A model generated the notes under the pieces. That model was not told the origin of the DNA and ran no database searches. It worked only from the letters and a program-made list of their open reading frames with translations. This document shows, in pieces, positions 15,065 through 24,626 of a DNA stretch of 43,477 bases. The stretch lies in NCBI GenBank assembly GCA_029263475.1, contig JAJCXK010000070.1, positions 1-43,477 on the forward strand. Reading direction: 5' to 3'. The position numbers were made by a program, and so were the translations under genes. The first letter of the stretch is position 1. Each line of letters opens with the position of its first letter. Source of the DNA: Candidatus Nitrosopumilus sp. GTDB lineage: Archaea; Thermoproteota; Nitrososphaeria; Nitrososphaerales; Nitrosopumilaceae.

Positions 15065-18000
15065 ATGTCTGAAAATGATGCAATATCTAGAATCAGTGAT
15101 ATTGCAATGCCTGAATACTATTTGAGTTATTATTCTGGCCTTTCAAATGAAACTTTTTCTGTATTTGAGCATGCGGCATCAGCAAAATCTAGTTTAACTG
15201 ACTCATCAGGTATAATTGAGCCTAAAATTGCATTTGATTTGGCAGATAGAGTTGCAAAAATGCATGAAATTGATATTGCTGATCCTTTAAGAGAAATTCT
15301 AAAAATTAATGGAAAAGAACTCTCTGCATTAATTTTAGCAAAAGAGATTGCTTTAGGCAAGTACTGTCTTCCAGATGCTACTTTAGAAGATAAATTAGAT
15401 CTTGCAGTGAGAGTAGGATTAGCAATTATTACCGAAGGAGTCACCATTGCACCGTTACAAGGAATTAGTGAGATAAAAATTAAGAAAAACAAAGATGGAA
15501 CCGAATATCTCTCAGTTTCAATTGCTGGGCCAATGCGTTCAGCTGGAGGAACAGAGTCTGCAGTAACTCTGTTGATTGCGGATCACGTCAGAAAAATTGC
15601 CGGACTCTCAAAGTTTCAAGCAAATTCGTTTGATGATGAAACTGGAAGATTTGTTGAGGAATTGAGAATCTATGAGAGAGAAGCCAGCAGCTTCCAATTC
15701 CATATTTTAGATGAAGATATTGAACATGTCATTTCTAATCTTCCTGTTGAATTAGCTGGTGTAGATACCGATCCATATGAGGTTGTAAATCATAAATCCA
15801 TGACTCGAATCCAGACAGATCGAGTGAGAGGGGGGGCCTTACGTGTACTAAATGATGGGTTAATTGGAAGATCTAAAAAACTCCTCAAAAGAATTGAACT
15901 GTACAACCTAGATGGCTGGGAGTGGCTCAATGATCTCAAAGGTGCCATACAGACAGGTGATAATCAGGAAGATGCAGCTGCAAAAAGAATGCGTGAAGTA
16001 ATTACTGGTAGATCAGTACTATCCATGCCTAACAAATTAGGTGGATTTAGGTTAAGATATGGAAGAGCGTGCAATACAGGCTTTGCAGCTGTAGGAGTTC
16101 ACCCTGTAATTGCTGAGATTCTTGATCATACAGTAGCGGTAGGAACTCAAATTAAAATTGACATACCTGGAAAAGGGGCAACTATCGCATTTGTTGACTC
16201 TATTGATACTCCTACAGTTCGTCTCAATAACGGAAATGTAGTAAAAATTCGAGATGTTAAACATGGATTAGAAATTAAGAATGAAATTGAAAAAATTCTG
16301 CATCTGGGTGATATTTTGATTTCATTTGGAGATTTTCTAGAAAATAATGCGCAACTAGTACCCTCAGGTTACGTGGAAGAATTTTGGATTGAAGAGTTAA
16401 AGCAAATAATTCAAAAATGCGAACAGAATGATCAATTTCTAAATCAGTTTCTGAATAAAATTCCCACCCTTGATGAGGCAATAAAAATATCACATGATTT
16501 TAAAATTCCACTACATCCACATTACTTGTATTTCTGGGATAAAATATCATCTGAAGATCTTGCCAAACTTTTGGAACCAAAAAAAATCAATGAAACATCC
16601 ATAGAATATTCAACTCAAGCCAAAAAAATACTAGAAAATTTGGGCACTCCACACAAAGTTGAAGATGACTCGATAATATTGGAATCTCAGGAAGCAAAAA
16701 TCTTTTTTAATCTTTTATTTAGAGAAAAACCAATTATTGGCGACTTATCTGTCCCAAAAATTTTAACGAAATCATCTGGAATTCAAATTAACAACAAGTT
16801 CTCGACCAGTATTGGAGTAAGAATAGGAAGACCGGAAAAAGCAGCACCCAGACAAATGAAGCCTGCTACACACGTGCTATTTCCTGTAAGTGAAAAAGGA
16901 GGACCTACCAGAGATCTTCTGAAAGCCTCTAGAACTGAGCACTTTTTTGCCAATCTTTACAACAGATTTTGTACAACGTGTATTCAGCCTTCAATTGGAA
17001 TAAAATGTTCTATTTGTGGTAAAAAAACGTCCATCAATTTCAGATGTTCTAATTGCAGGGATGTTCTAGATGAACCATTTTGCGAAAAATGTAAACGTAA
17101 AGCCCCCGCACATTCCCACAAGGAATTTCCGTTAAAAACAAGATTGCTTCTAGCTCAAGAAAAGATGGGAATTCGTGCAAAAGAGCCATTCAAGGGAGTA
17201 AAAGAACTAATCAATCAAGATAAAATTGCAGAACCTCTTGAGAAAGGACTTGTAAGACAAAACTTTGGATTAACTACTTTTAAAGATGGAACCGTCAGAT
17301 TTGACGCGACAAATTCACCATTAACTCAGTTCAAACCATCTTGGATTGGAACATCTATTCAAAAGCTAAAGGATTTAGGATATTCTCAGGATATTGATGG
17401 AAATCCACTTGAATCTATTGATCAAATCATAGAACTTCGAATGCAGGATGTGATTATACCCTATGAAAGTGGAAAATATCTGGTTTCTACCTGTAAGTAT
17501 ATTGACGTTTTATTAGAAAAATTCTATGGAAAATCTTCATTTTACAATGTAAAAAATTCAGAAGACCTTATTGGGCATCTGATAATTGGCTTAGCTCCTC
17601 ACACATCTGTAGGAATAGTTGGAAGAATCATAGGATACACTGAAACTCACGTCTGTTTTGCAACTCCTAATTGGCATTCTGCTAAAAGAAGAGATGCTGA
17701 TGGGGATGCTGATTCTATAATGCTACTCATGGACAGCCTTCTAAATTTTTCAAGACAGTTCCTATCTGATCGAATTGGTGGATTGATGGATGCACCATTA
17801 CTTGTTCAACCGCATGTATTGCCACATGAGTCTCAACCACAAGCACACAATCTTGAGGTAACCAAAATACTTCCTTTGGAATTCTTTGAATCTACATTTA
17901 AACAGATTAAAGCATCTGACATTACATCCATAGAAATCATAAAATCCAGACTTGAAACTGAAAGACAATTCTATGATTATTATTTTACACATGCAACTTC

Positions 18001-18442
18001 ATCATTAACTACTTCAAAATCTAGAAGTGCGTATTCCACACTTGGTTCCATGCTTGACAAATTTGACATGCAGGTCAGAAATGCCGAATTGATTGATGCC
18101 GTAAATACTTCAGAAATAGTTTCAAATGTAATTTCAACCCATTTGGTTCCAGACTTGATGGGAAATCTAAGAGCATATGCAAGGCAAAGTTTTAGGTGTA
18201 CGGCTTGTGGGAAATCATTTCGTCGTATGCCTTTAATCCAAACATGCGTATGCGGTCATAAACTGATTGCTACCATTACGAGAGGTTCAGTAGAAAAATA
18301 TTTGAAACTTGCAAAAAGATTGGTTGAGAAATATGACGTTGGTGAATATCAAAAAGGCAGAATTCATGCTCTGTCAGATGAAATTGAATTAGTATTTGGC
18401 AAGAGCAAAGGTGATCAGTTATTGCTTACTGATTATGCATAA
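15065..18442 (+). CDS. polC: DNA polymerase D large subunit (DP2)
   Basis: The 1125-residue catalytic subunit of archaeal PolD. The N-terminal domain (about 1-300) includes the SIAGPMRSAGGTESAV segment. The double-psi barrel core carries the catalytic RRDADGDADSI motif near residue 876. Zinc-binding clusters lie near residues 635-680 (CTTCIQP, CSICGKK, CSNC, CEKC) and 1043-1066 (CTACGKS, CVCGHK). The last residues, QLLLTDYA, resemble a PCNA-interacting QxxLxxY peptide. No intein interrupts the gene. It lies downstream of GGGP synthase by 12 bp and its stop is one base from the convergent glyA stop. Together with DP1 it forms the replicative polymerase. Confidence 0.97.
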   Translation: MSENDAISRISDIAMPEYYLSYYSGLSNETFSVFEHAASAKSSLTDSSGIIEPKIAFDLADRVAKMHEIDIADPLREILKINGKELSALILAKEIALGKYCLPDATLEDKLDLAVRVGLAIITEGVTIAPLQGISEIKIKKNKDGTEYLSVSIAGPMRSAGGTESAVTLLIADHVRKIAGLSKFQANSFDDETGRFVEELRIYEREASSFQFHILDEDIEHVISNLPVELAGVDTDPYEVVNHKSMTRIQTDRVRGGALRVLNDGLIGRSKKLLKRIELYNLDGWEWLNDLKGAIQTGDNQEDAAAKRMREVITGRSVLSMPNKLGGFRLRYGRACNTGFAAVGVHPVIAEILDHTVAVGTQIKIDIPGKGATIAFVDSIDTPTVRLNNGNVVKIRDVKHGLEIKNEIEKILHLGDILISFGDFLENNAQLVPSGYVEEFWIEELKQIIQKCEQNDQFLNQFLNKIPTLDEAIKISHDFKIPLHPHYLYFWDKISSEDLAKLLEPKKINETSIEYSTQAKKILENLGTPHKVEDDSIILESQEAKIFFNLLFREKPIIGDLSVPKILTKSSGIQINNKFSTSIGVRIGRPEKAAPRQMKPATHVLFPVSEKGGPTRDLLKASRTEHFFANLYNRFCTTCIQPSIGIKCSICGKKTSINFRCSNCRDVLDEPFCEKCKRKAPAHSHKEFPLKTRLLLAQEKMGIRAKEPFKGVKELINQDKIAEPLEKGLVRQNFGLTTFKDGTVRFDATNSPLTQFKPSWIGTSIQKLKDLGYSQDIDGNPLESIDQIIELRMQDVIIPYESGKYLVSTCKYIDVLLEKFYGKSSFYNVKNSEDLIGHLIIGLAPHTSVGIVGRIIGYTETHVCFATPNWHSAKRRDADGDADSIMLLMDSLLNFSRQFLSDRIGGLMDAPLLVQPHVLPHESQPQAHNLEVTKILPLEFFESTFKQIKASDITSIEIIKSRLETERQFYDYYFTHATSSLTTSKSRSAYSTLGSMLDKFDMQVRNAELIDAVNTSEIVSNVISTHLVPDLMGNLRAYARQSFRCTACGKSFRRMPLIQTCVCGHKLIATITRGSVEKYLKLAKRLVEKYDVGEYQKGRIHALSDEIELVFGKSKGDQLLLTDYA

Positions 18443-18443
18443 T

Positions 18444-19766
18444 CTATCTTAGCTTGACGTATTCGTAAGCGCCTAATTTGTTGTCAAAACAAAACTTTAC
18501 CTTTTGATGGTCCTTTCTGAATGTTTTGACTTTGGAGAGAATCTTCTTTGGATCCTTTTTATCGATCACAACTTGTTTGATATATGAAGCAATTTCCTGC
18601 ATTTCATTCTTTTTCATTCCTAGTCGCGTAATTTCAGAAACTCCTAATCTAATTCCGCCCGGATGGAAATAATTTCTTCCGGCCTTGATATCTCCAGGAA
18701 TTAGCTGTCTGTTTACAATGATGTTTGCTTTTTCTAAATCAGCTTCCACTTTACCCCCATCAGAATAATCTAAAACATTAACAGCAATTTGGTGTGATTG
18801 TGTAAATCCCCTACTTTCGCCCAACACTTTGAATCCCATATCGCCCAAGGCTTCTGCAAATATTTTGGCATTCTTGATTACTTCCACAGCATAATCTTTT
18901 CCAAATTCTAAGGCTTCTGCAAAGGCTATTGCTTTTCCGGCCATATGATGAATGTGATGACTACTGGTAAGACCAGGGAAAGTTGCCTTCTTGATAACCT
19001 CTTCATGTTCCTCTGAGCCTAATACAAGGCCTCCTTGAGGTCCAAACAAAGTCTTATGAGTACTCATGGTCATTGTATCTGCCCCTTCTCGTAAAGGATC
19101 CTGGAATTTACCACCACCAATTAATCCTGCAACATGAGCCGCATCATAATTGATGTGCATATCATAACTCTTTAGGAAATCTGATAATTCTTTGACTGGA
19201 TGTGGAAATAAGAACAATGAGCCACCAAACATTGCCATTTTTGGAAGACGATTTGCTTTTTTAAGATCTTTGACTTTTTGCTTTGTCTTATCCACATCAA
19301 TTGTCATTTCTTCTGCATCAAACGGATAGAATTCTATTTCTAATCCGTGTACCAATCCGGCAGTACCAGAATGCTCTTTTTTACCGTGTGAAATATGTCC
19401 TCCTGCAGGAATTGAAGGTGCCAACATAATATCTCCTGGATTAGTAAATGCAGAATATACTGCCAAGTTTGCAACTACCCCTGAAATTGGTCTTACATCA
19501 GCAAATTTTGCTTTGAATAATTTTTTGGCTAATTTCATACATTCAAACTCTACATCATCAATGTAGACACAACCGGCATAAACTCTCTCTCCTGGCCATC
19601 CTTCGGCATATCTATTTCCAAAATCAGAAATTATTGCCTCTCGAACTGCCGGGCTAGGAATATTTTCACTTGCAATTAATGGGATGGAATTTTCAAACCA
19701 CTTGTGATGTTCTTTCAATTTTGCAAAAATTTTATTATAAGATTCCTTATTTTGTGACTTAACCAT
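18444..19766 (-). CDS. glyA: Serine hydroxymethyltransferase
   Basis: A 440-residue PLP enzyme that interconverts serine and glycine while loading one-carbon units on a folate or pterin carrier. Signature segments are IPLIASENIPS (substrate carboxylate region), YAEGWPGERVYAGC, NYDAAHVAGLIGGG, and the PLP-lysine segment STHKTLFGPQGG. HHIHHMAGKAIA and GGIRLGVSEITRLGM follow as expected. The length fits the family. It starts at ATG 19766 and is divergent from the thermosome gene. This archaeal form lacks obvious insertions. Confidence 0.95.
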   Translation of the reverse strand: MVKSQNKESYNKIFAKLKEHHKWFENSIPLIASENIPSPAVREAIISDFGNRYAEGWPGERVYAGCVYIDDVEFECMKLAKKLFKAKFADVRPISGVVANLAVYSAFTNPGDIMLAPSIPAGGHISHGKKEHSGTAGLVHGLEIEFYPFDAEEMTIDVDKTKQKVKDLKKANRLPKMAMFGGSLFLFPHPVKELSDFLKSYDMHINYDAAHVAGLIGGGKFQDPLREGADTMTMSTHKTLFGPQGGLVLGSEEHEEVIKKATFPGLTSSHHIHHMAGKAIAFAEALEFGKDYAVEVIKNAKIFAEALGDMGFKVLGESRGFTQSHQIAVNVLDYSDGGKVEADLEKANIIVNRQLIPGDIKAGRNYFHPGGIRLGVSEITRLGMKKNEMQEIASYIKQVVIDKKDPKKILSKVKTFRKDHQKVKFCFDNKLGAYEYVKLR

Positions 19767-19838
19767 GTTTTGTAACTCGATTTTCCCAATTTAAAAACAC
19801 CGATACTATTTCAAATCCACTAATCCTGATCTGGAAGG

Positions 19839-19845
19839 TATAAAA
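19839..19845 (+). promoter_or_regulatory. TATA box of the thermosome gene
   Basis: TATAAAA preceded by the purine-rich GGAAGG (a possible BRE) is centred 28 bp before ATG 19870. The spacing places transcription start at or just before that ATG. It also shows that a TTG at 19852 would probably lie upstream of the mRNA 5' end. Confidence 0.65.
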
Positions 19846-19869
19846 GGGGAATTGGTGGTTTTTCGATTT

Positions 19870-21576
19870 ATGGGCATGCAAGCTACTTCAAAAGGAAATA
19901 TGCCAGTTGTTTTACTAAAAGAGGGCGGTTCTGAAACTAAAGGCCGAGAAGCCCAAAAGAATAACATTGCAGCAGCCAAGATTATTGCTGAAATTGTTCA
20001 TAGTAGCCTAGGACCACGTGGAATGGATAAAATGCTAGTTGATTCCCTAGGCGACGTTACGATTACAAATGATGGTGCGACCATTCTAAAAGAAATAGAT
20101 GTTCAGCATCCTGCAGCAAAAATGCTGGTTGAAATCTCCAAAACTACAGATAATGAAGTGGGAGATGGTACAACCTCTGCTGTAGTTTTAGCAGGTGCTT
20201 TGCTTTCACAAGCTGAATCGTTAATAGATCAAGATGTACATCCAACAATTATTGTTGATGGTTATCGAAAAGCCGCAAAAAAGGCCAAAGAATATCTTGA
20301 AAGTATTGCGGATACAATTTCAGCAAATGATAAAAATATCTTAAATAAAGTTGCAAAAACTTCAATGCAAACTAAGCTTGTTAGAAAAGATTCTAATCAG
20401 CTTGCAGATATAATTGTAAAATCTGTTCTTGCTGTTTCAGAAAAGAATGGTGAAACTTATGATGTTGACATTGATGACATTAAAGTAGAAAAAAAGGCAG
20501 GTGGTTCAATTAAAGATTCTAAGATTATTCAGGGAATTGTTCTTGATAAAGAAATTGTTCATGGAGGCATGCCTAGAAGCATTACTGATGCCAAAATTGC
20601 ATTAATCAACACTGCATTAGAGATTAGTAAAACCGAAACTGATGCCAAAATCAACATTTCAAATCCTCAACAGCTAAAATCATTTCTCGATGAAGAAAAT
20701 AGAATGTTAAAAACAATGGTTGACAAAGTCATTGGTTCTGGTGCAAATGTGGTTTTGTGTCAAAAGGGATTGGATGACATGGCACAACATTATCTAGCAA
20801 AATCTGGAATTATTGCAGTTAGACGAATTAAAGAAAGTGATCTTACAAAACTTGCGAAAGCAACAGGTGCTAGAATTGTTACAAACCTTGATGATCTTTT
20901 TGAAAAAGATCTTGGTATTGCTGAACTTGTTGAAGAAAGAAAAATTGAAGAAGACAAATGGGTATTTGTTGAGGGATGTAAGCATCCAAAGGCTGTAACT
21001 TTACTTCTTCGTGGAGGTTCACAAAGAGTAGTGGATGAGGTAGAACGTTCCGTTCATGATGCATTAATGGTTGTAAAAGATGTTATTGAAAAGCCTGAAG
21101 TCGTTGCGGGTGGCGGTGCTCCTGAAACATATGCCGCAACAAAAATCAAAGGATGGGCCAAGTCTTTGGAAGGTAGAGAACAACTTGCAGCAGAAAAATT
21201 TGCTGATGCATTAGAAGAAATTCCAATTACTCTTGCTGAAAATGCGGGAATGGATCCAATTGATACGCTTACAGTTCTTCGTTCAAAACAACAAAAAGGA
21301 GACAAATGGACTGGAATCGATGTAATGAAGGCAAAGGTTGTCAATATGAAATCAAGTGATATTATAGAACCCCTTGCAGTTAAACTTCAAATTATTTCTG
21401 CAGCTGCAGAAGCAGCGTGTATGATTCTTAGAATCGATGATGTTATCGCAACCCAAAAGTCACCCGGTGGTGGAGAAACGGGCGGAATGCCACCTGGTAT
21501 GGGCGGAATGCCACCTGGTATGGGCGGAATGCCACCTGGTATGGGCGGAATGCCAGACATGGGCGGTATGATGTAA
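19870..21576 (+). CDS. Thermosome subunit (group II chaperonin)
   Basis: A 568-residue subunit of the archaeal group II chaperonin, the double-ring ATP-dependent folding machine. The equatorial domain shows [24 protein letters not shown] and [12 protein letters not shown] (ATP and Mg binding); the apical region follows; GGGAPE in the second equatorial half completes the nucleotide site. The C-terminus is a GGM-rich tail of three GGMPPGM units plus [10 protein letters not shown], which would hang in the ring cavity. The frame could start at TTG 19852, but the strong TATA box 28 bp before ATG 19870 favours the latter. Divergent from glyA. One subunit gene is seen here; paralogues may exist elsewhere. 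Confidence 0.96.
   Translation: MGMQATSKGNMPVVLLKEGGSETKGREAQKNNIAAAKIIAEIVHSSLGPRGMDKMLVDSLGDVTITNDGATILKEIDVQHPAAKMLVEISKTTDNEVGDGTTSAVVLAGALLSQAESLIDQDVHPTIIVDGYRKAAKKAKEYLESIADTISANDKNILNKVAKTSMQTKLVRKDSNQLADIIVKSVLAVSEKNGETYDVDIDDIKVEKKAGGSIKDSKIIQGIVLDKEIVHGGMPRSITDAKIALINTALEISKTETDAKINISNPQQLKSFLDEENRMLKTMVDKVIGSGANVVLCQKGLDDMAQHYLAKSGIIAVRRIKESDLTKLAKATGARIVTNLDDLFEKDLGIAELVEERKIEEDKWVFVEGCKHPKAVTLLLRGGSQRVVDEVERSVHDALMVVKDVIEKPEVVAGGGAPETYAATKIKGWAKSLEGREQLAAEKFADALEEIPITLAENAGMDPIDTLTVLRSKQQKGDKWTGIDVMKAKVVNMKSSDIIEPLAVKLQIISAAAEAACMILRIDDVIATQKSPGGGETGGMPPGMGGMPPGMGGMPPGMGGMPDMGGMM
21481..21563 (+). repeat. In-frame 21-bp tandem repeats coding the thermosome GGM tail
   Basis: Three exact 21-bp units (21481-21501, 21502-21522, 21523-21543), each encoding GGMPPGM, are followed by a diverged partial unit. 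Exact nucleotide identity suggests recent slippage expansion; copy number may vary between strains. Confidence 0.85.
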
Positions 21577-21630
21577 GTGATTTTAGAAATTCTTTAAAAT
21601 ATTAATTAATAATTTTGCTGACAAATAATA

Positions 21631-21909
21631 TTGAATTATATTTTCTCTAAACTATCTTCTAGCTTCAAATACGTTTACTTGATTGTTTTTTTTGCATTAC
21701 TTGCAGGATTCTTTCACCCGTTTATTACAAACACAAACTTTGATGTGGTAATTAATGGTGTTTTAATATTATTTGTAGGTCTTGCAGGTGGTGTTTTATT
21801 GTACAGAGCTTCGACATCCCAAAGTAAAAAAATGATATTTTTATTTTGCGGATTTACCTTGGTATTGATCTCAGTATTCTATATTTTTAAATTTACTGGA
21901 AGAATTTAG
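21631..21909 (+). CDS. Small hypothetical membrane protein (three helices)
   Basis: A 92-residue protein with hydrophobic helices at about 13-30, 37-57 and 68-88 and short basic loops (STSQSKK), so a small integral membrane protein. I recognise no family. The only start near the 5' end is TTG 21631. Its stop codon overlaps the convergent glnA gene by four bases. It lies 54 bp after the thermosome stop and could be read from the same transcript or from its own AT-rich promoter. Confidence 0.6.
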   Translation: MNYIFSKLSSSFKYVYLIVFFALLAGFFHPFITNTNFDVVINGVLILFVGLAGGVLLYRASTSQSKKMIFLFCGFTLVLISVFYIFKFTGRI

Positions 21910-23366
21910 ACATCAAAATACAGATAAAATTCGTGTGGATGTGGTCTAATAGATATTTCACGTTGATCTCTTCTCTCTAACTCAATAATTTTATCAACCA
22001 CATCGTTAGTGTAAATAGGATTGAGGAATTTTCTATCGCTTTCTAATTCATTTAATGCATCGCCTAGACTTTTCGGAAGAACGCCTATTCCTCTTTTTGC
22101 CCTATCTGATTTGGTCATTTTGAATATGTCATCACGAACTTCGTCTCCAGGATCCATCTTTTTCTTTACACCATCCATTCCTGCAGCCGTAACTGCTGCA
22201 AATACAAGATACGGATTTGACGAGGGATCTGGAGCCCTGAATTCAAGTCTCTTTAGGTTCGAATAATTTTTCCCTTTGAGATGTTTTGGAACTCTTACGA
22301 TTGCAGAACGATTTCCAGAACTCCATGCAATGTATGCTGGAGCTTCATATCCTGGTACTAACCTGTGATATGAGTTAGTTGTAGGATTACAAATTGCAGA
22401 CAATGCTTTTGCATGGTTAATAATTCCACCACAAAAATATCTCCCAAGTTGGCTTAATTCGATCTCATCATCTGGATCATAAAATGCATTTTCCTGCCCT
22501 TTCCATAAACTGACATTTACATGCATACCAGAACCAGAATCCATAGCAATTGGTTTTGGCATACATGTTGCAACCTTTCCATATTTTTGTGCGACATTTT
22601 TAATTACGTACTTGTAGGATTGTGCAGCATCTGCAGCATTCGTCATGTAATCATATTTGATATCAATTTCACACTGCCCTGCAGTTGCAACCTCATGATG
22701 ATGATTATCACATAAAATTCCAAAATTCTGGCTGAGAATATTCACGCATTCATTTCTGTATGGCGTAAGAGTATCGGCAGGCGTAGTAGGGTAATATCCT
22801 TCTTGTAATCCCATAGGATATCCATCTCCAGATTGACTCCATGGTGCTTCTTTTGATTCAATTGAATAAGATTGACCCTTGTATGGCGTTAGAACGTCCC
22901 AGTGTACCTTATCAAAAACAAAGAACTCGACTTCTGGTCCCCATGTACTAAAATCAAAGCCCTGAGATTTTACGTATTCTTCTGCTTTTTGAGAAATTCC
23001 TCTAGGATCCCTTGATAATCTACCTCTATTTTCTCCCCAATAGACATCACAAAGTAGTCTAGCTGTTTTGTTTTCGGTCATCCATGGAATTATTGCAAAT
23101 GTATTTGGATCTGGTTTTAGAAGAAGGTCTGAATCATTAATATCTGCAAAGCCGACAATCGATGAACCATCCAATTTTGGTAGTCCATCCCTCATTTGTT
23201 CAGGAGTAAATGTATTTGCTGAAATTGTAGTATGATGGAAATGACCTGTAAGACCTGTAAATTGTAGGTCAATAAACTGAATACCCTCATGCTGAATTCT
23301 AGAGAAAACCTCATCTGGTGAAAACCCAACCTGGATTGCTTTACCGTGACTTACTTTATATGGCAA
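21906..23366 (-). CDS. glnA: Glutamine synthetase
   Basis: A 486-residue type I glutamine synthetase that makes glutamine from glutamate, ammonia and ATP. This is the main ammonia-assimilation step and is important in an ammonia oxidiser. Motifs seen: WGPEVEFFVFDK (metal-binding Glu), GQCEIDIKYD, GSGMHVNVSLWK, the ATP-binding NPTTNSYHRLVPGYEAP, SGNRSAIVRVP, and RLEFRAPDPSSNPYLVFAA. The adenylylation-site Tyr region is not obvious, as usual for archaeal forms. A stop lies just upstream in frame and no ATG precedes the conserved part, so the start must be TTG 23366. It is divergent from the GINS gene with 54 bp between. Confidence 0.96.
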   Translation of the reverse strand: MPYKVSHGKAIQVGFSPDEVFSRIQHEGIQFIDLQFTGLTGHFHHTTISANTFTPEQMRDGLPKLDGSSIVGFADINDSDLLLKPDPNTFAIIPWMTENKTARLLCDVYWGENRGRLSRDPRGISQKAEEYVKSQGFDFSTWGPEVEFFVFDKVHWDVLTPYKGQSYSIESKEAPWSQSGDGYPMGLQEGYYPTTPADTLTPYRNECVNILSQNFGILCDNHHHEVATAGQCEIDIKYDYMTNAADAAQSYKYVIKNVAQKYGKVATCMPKPIAMDSGSGMHVNVSLWKGQENAFYDPDDEIELSQLGRYFCGGIINHAKALSAICNPTTNSYHRLVPGYEAPAYIAWSSGNRSAIVRVPKHLKGKNYSNLKRLEFRAPDPSSNPYLVFAAVTAAGMDGVKKKMDPGDEVRDDIFKMTKSDRAKRGIGVLPKSLGDALNELESDRKFLNPIYTNDVVDKIIELERRDQREISIRPHPHEFYLYFDV

Positions 23367-23420
23367 TTTTATACTTCAATCAAACACAAATACATCAGCC
23401 ATTTAAGGATTAGGTAAGAA

Positions 23421-23978
23421 ATGTCAGAATCAAACAGTGTTGATATCAGTTCTTTACATCAGATAGTTTTACGTGAAACGGAAAATGACTCCATTTTAGA
23501 AATTGATCCAAATTTCTACAGAAATCTTGCTAATTTTATTGGAAATTTAAGAAAGCAGGAATTTGATGGCGTAGAAAATAAAATTAAGAATGATATGATA
23601 GAGATGGCTACCAAACTTACAACATTATTGATGAAAATCAGGCTGGATAAAATTTCAAAGGCTTCTGATTTGGAAATCAGTCATCTTTTAGATGAAGAAA
23701 AATTCATTTTGGATTCACAAGAAGATCAAAAAGAAAGAGAGGATATGATCCTCTCTGCAATGGTTCATGGAAAATCTAAATTCCTTGAGTCATTAGCTCA
23801 AAATCATAAAACTAAGAAAGTCGTCATCAGATTTCTTAATGAAGTAGATGAAATTATCGGTGCTGATCTTGAAAAATATGGTCCTTTTAAAACCGAAGAT
23901 ATAGCTACAATTCCGTATGAAAATGCCCAGGCTCTGATTGCCAAAAATATTGCCACCAAGGTTCATTGGGAAGATTAA
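23421..23978 (+). CDS. GINS complex subunit (Gins51/Gins15 type)
   Basis: A 185-residue protein with the GINS A-domain/B-domain order of archaeal Gins51. The helical A domain (about 10-125) includes DPNFYRNLANFIGNLRKQEF and the LLMKIRLDKISKAS segment matching the conserved 'R~~KI...A' motif. The small C-terminal B domain (about 130-185) reads VVIRFLNEVDEIIGADLEKYGPFKTEDIATIPYENAQALI when taken in pieces: RFL, IGAD, YGPF, DIATIP. GINS joins Cdc45/RecJ and MCM in the replicative helicase. It adds to the DP1, DP2 and Cdc6 genes already in the window. It starts at ATG 23421. Confidence 0.87.
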   Translation: MSESNSVDISSLHQIVLRETENDSILEIDPNFYRNLANFIGNLRKQEFDGVENKIKNDMIEMATKLTTLLMKIRLDKISKASDLEISHLLDEEKFILDSQEDQKEREDMILSAMVHGKSKFLESLAQNHKTKKVVIRFLNEVDEIIGADLEKYGPFKTEDIATIPYENAQALIAKNIATKVHWED

Positions 23979-24009
23979 GTAAAAATTATGCCTTTTATTC
24001 TCATACTTT

Positions 24010-24294
24010 ATGTCTCATACCGGAGTTGAAGTATTTGATTTTTTATTATATACAATCTATCCTGTTATAGGAATTTTTTTGGTAGAAGTTGTTAGTAGAC
24101 TAGTCAAGTCTCCTAAATGGATTAAATTATGGATCCAAGCAATTGTATCTATTGGATTTGGTATTTACTATTGGTTTATTCTACCTGCACCACAAAATTT
24201 CCCATTAACTGCAATGGTGATGTTTGCACTTGCTCTGGCACTAATTTATCAGGGAAGACGTGCAAAGATTTCTCCTGACAAGAGTCCTTACTAA
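24010..24294 (+). CDS. Small hypothetical membrane protein
   Basis: A 94-residue protein with three hydrophobic helices at about 12-28, 38-55 and 60-82, and a basic C-terminal tail (GRRAKISPDK). No family is recognised. It begins at ATG 24010, 31 bp after the GINS stop on the same strand, and its stop is two bases from the convergent zinc-finger gene. Its charge pattern suggests a cytoplasmic C-terminus. Confidence 0.68.
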   Translation: MSHTGVEVFDFLLYTIYPVIGIFLVEVVSRLVKSPKWIKLWIQAIVSIGFGIYYWFILPAPQNFPLTAMVMFALALALIYQGRRAKISPDKSPY

Positions 24295-24296
24295 TT

Positions 24297-24518
24297 TTAA
24301 AATCTCTTAAAGAGTCGTTTGAAGATATTTGGTTTATTGCGCCCTCCATCTCGTATTACTTTTCTCTCTCCAAATCTTTTTGACCTGATCTGACTAAGTT
24401 TTACACATCTGTGCTCTTCGGGAAGTCTGTGCTCTGCACAAAATGGATCCTTACAATAGTTACATTGAAATGGTAAATCTGTTAGATCTCCACAATAAGC
24501 ACAATTTTCTGACTGCAT
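24297..24518 (-). CDS. AN1-type zinc-finger protein
   Basis: A 73-residue protein with an AN1 finger at about residues 6-38: C-x2-C, then PFQCNYCKDPFCAEHRLPEEHRC, which is the pattern C-x2-C-x9-C-x2-C-x4-C-x2-H-x5-H-x-C. The C-terminal half is strongly basic (RSKRFGERK, FKRLFKRF), suggesting nucleic acid or membrane contact. Archaeal AN1 proteins are common but their partners are unclear; in eukaryotes AN1 domains occur in ubiquitin and stress pathways. It starts at ATG 24518. Confidence 0.87.
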   Translation of the reverse strand: MQSENCAYCGDLTDLPFQCNYCKDPFCAEHRLPEEHRCVKLSQIRSKRFGERKVIRDGGRNKPNIFKRLFKRF

Positions 24519-24626
24519 GATTTCATTTACTGGTTTTCTTTTAATAAAGATGACAGTATATCCTTGAAATTTCTCATTGTCTAAACATTTTTACGATGTT
24601 CAAGTCAAGTGTATTTTAGAATTTAG

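Noticed and set aside
19852-19869. Thermosome start at TTG 19852
   Set aside because: It lies only about 10 bp after the TATA box, upstream of the expected transcript start; ATG 19870 is better placed.
21481-21563. Tandem repeat as a non-coding element
   Set aside because: It is in frame and encodes the usual GGM tail of group II chaperonins.
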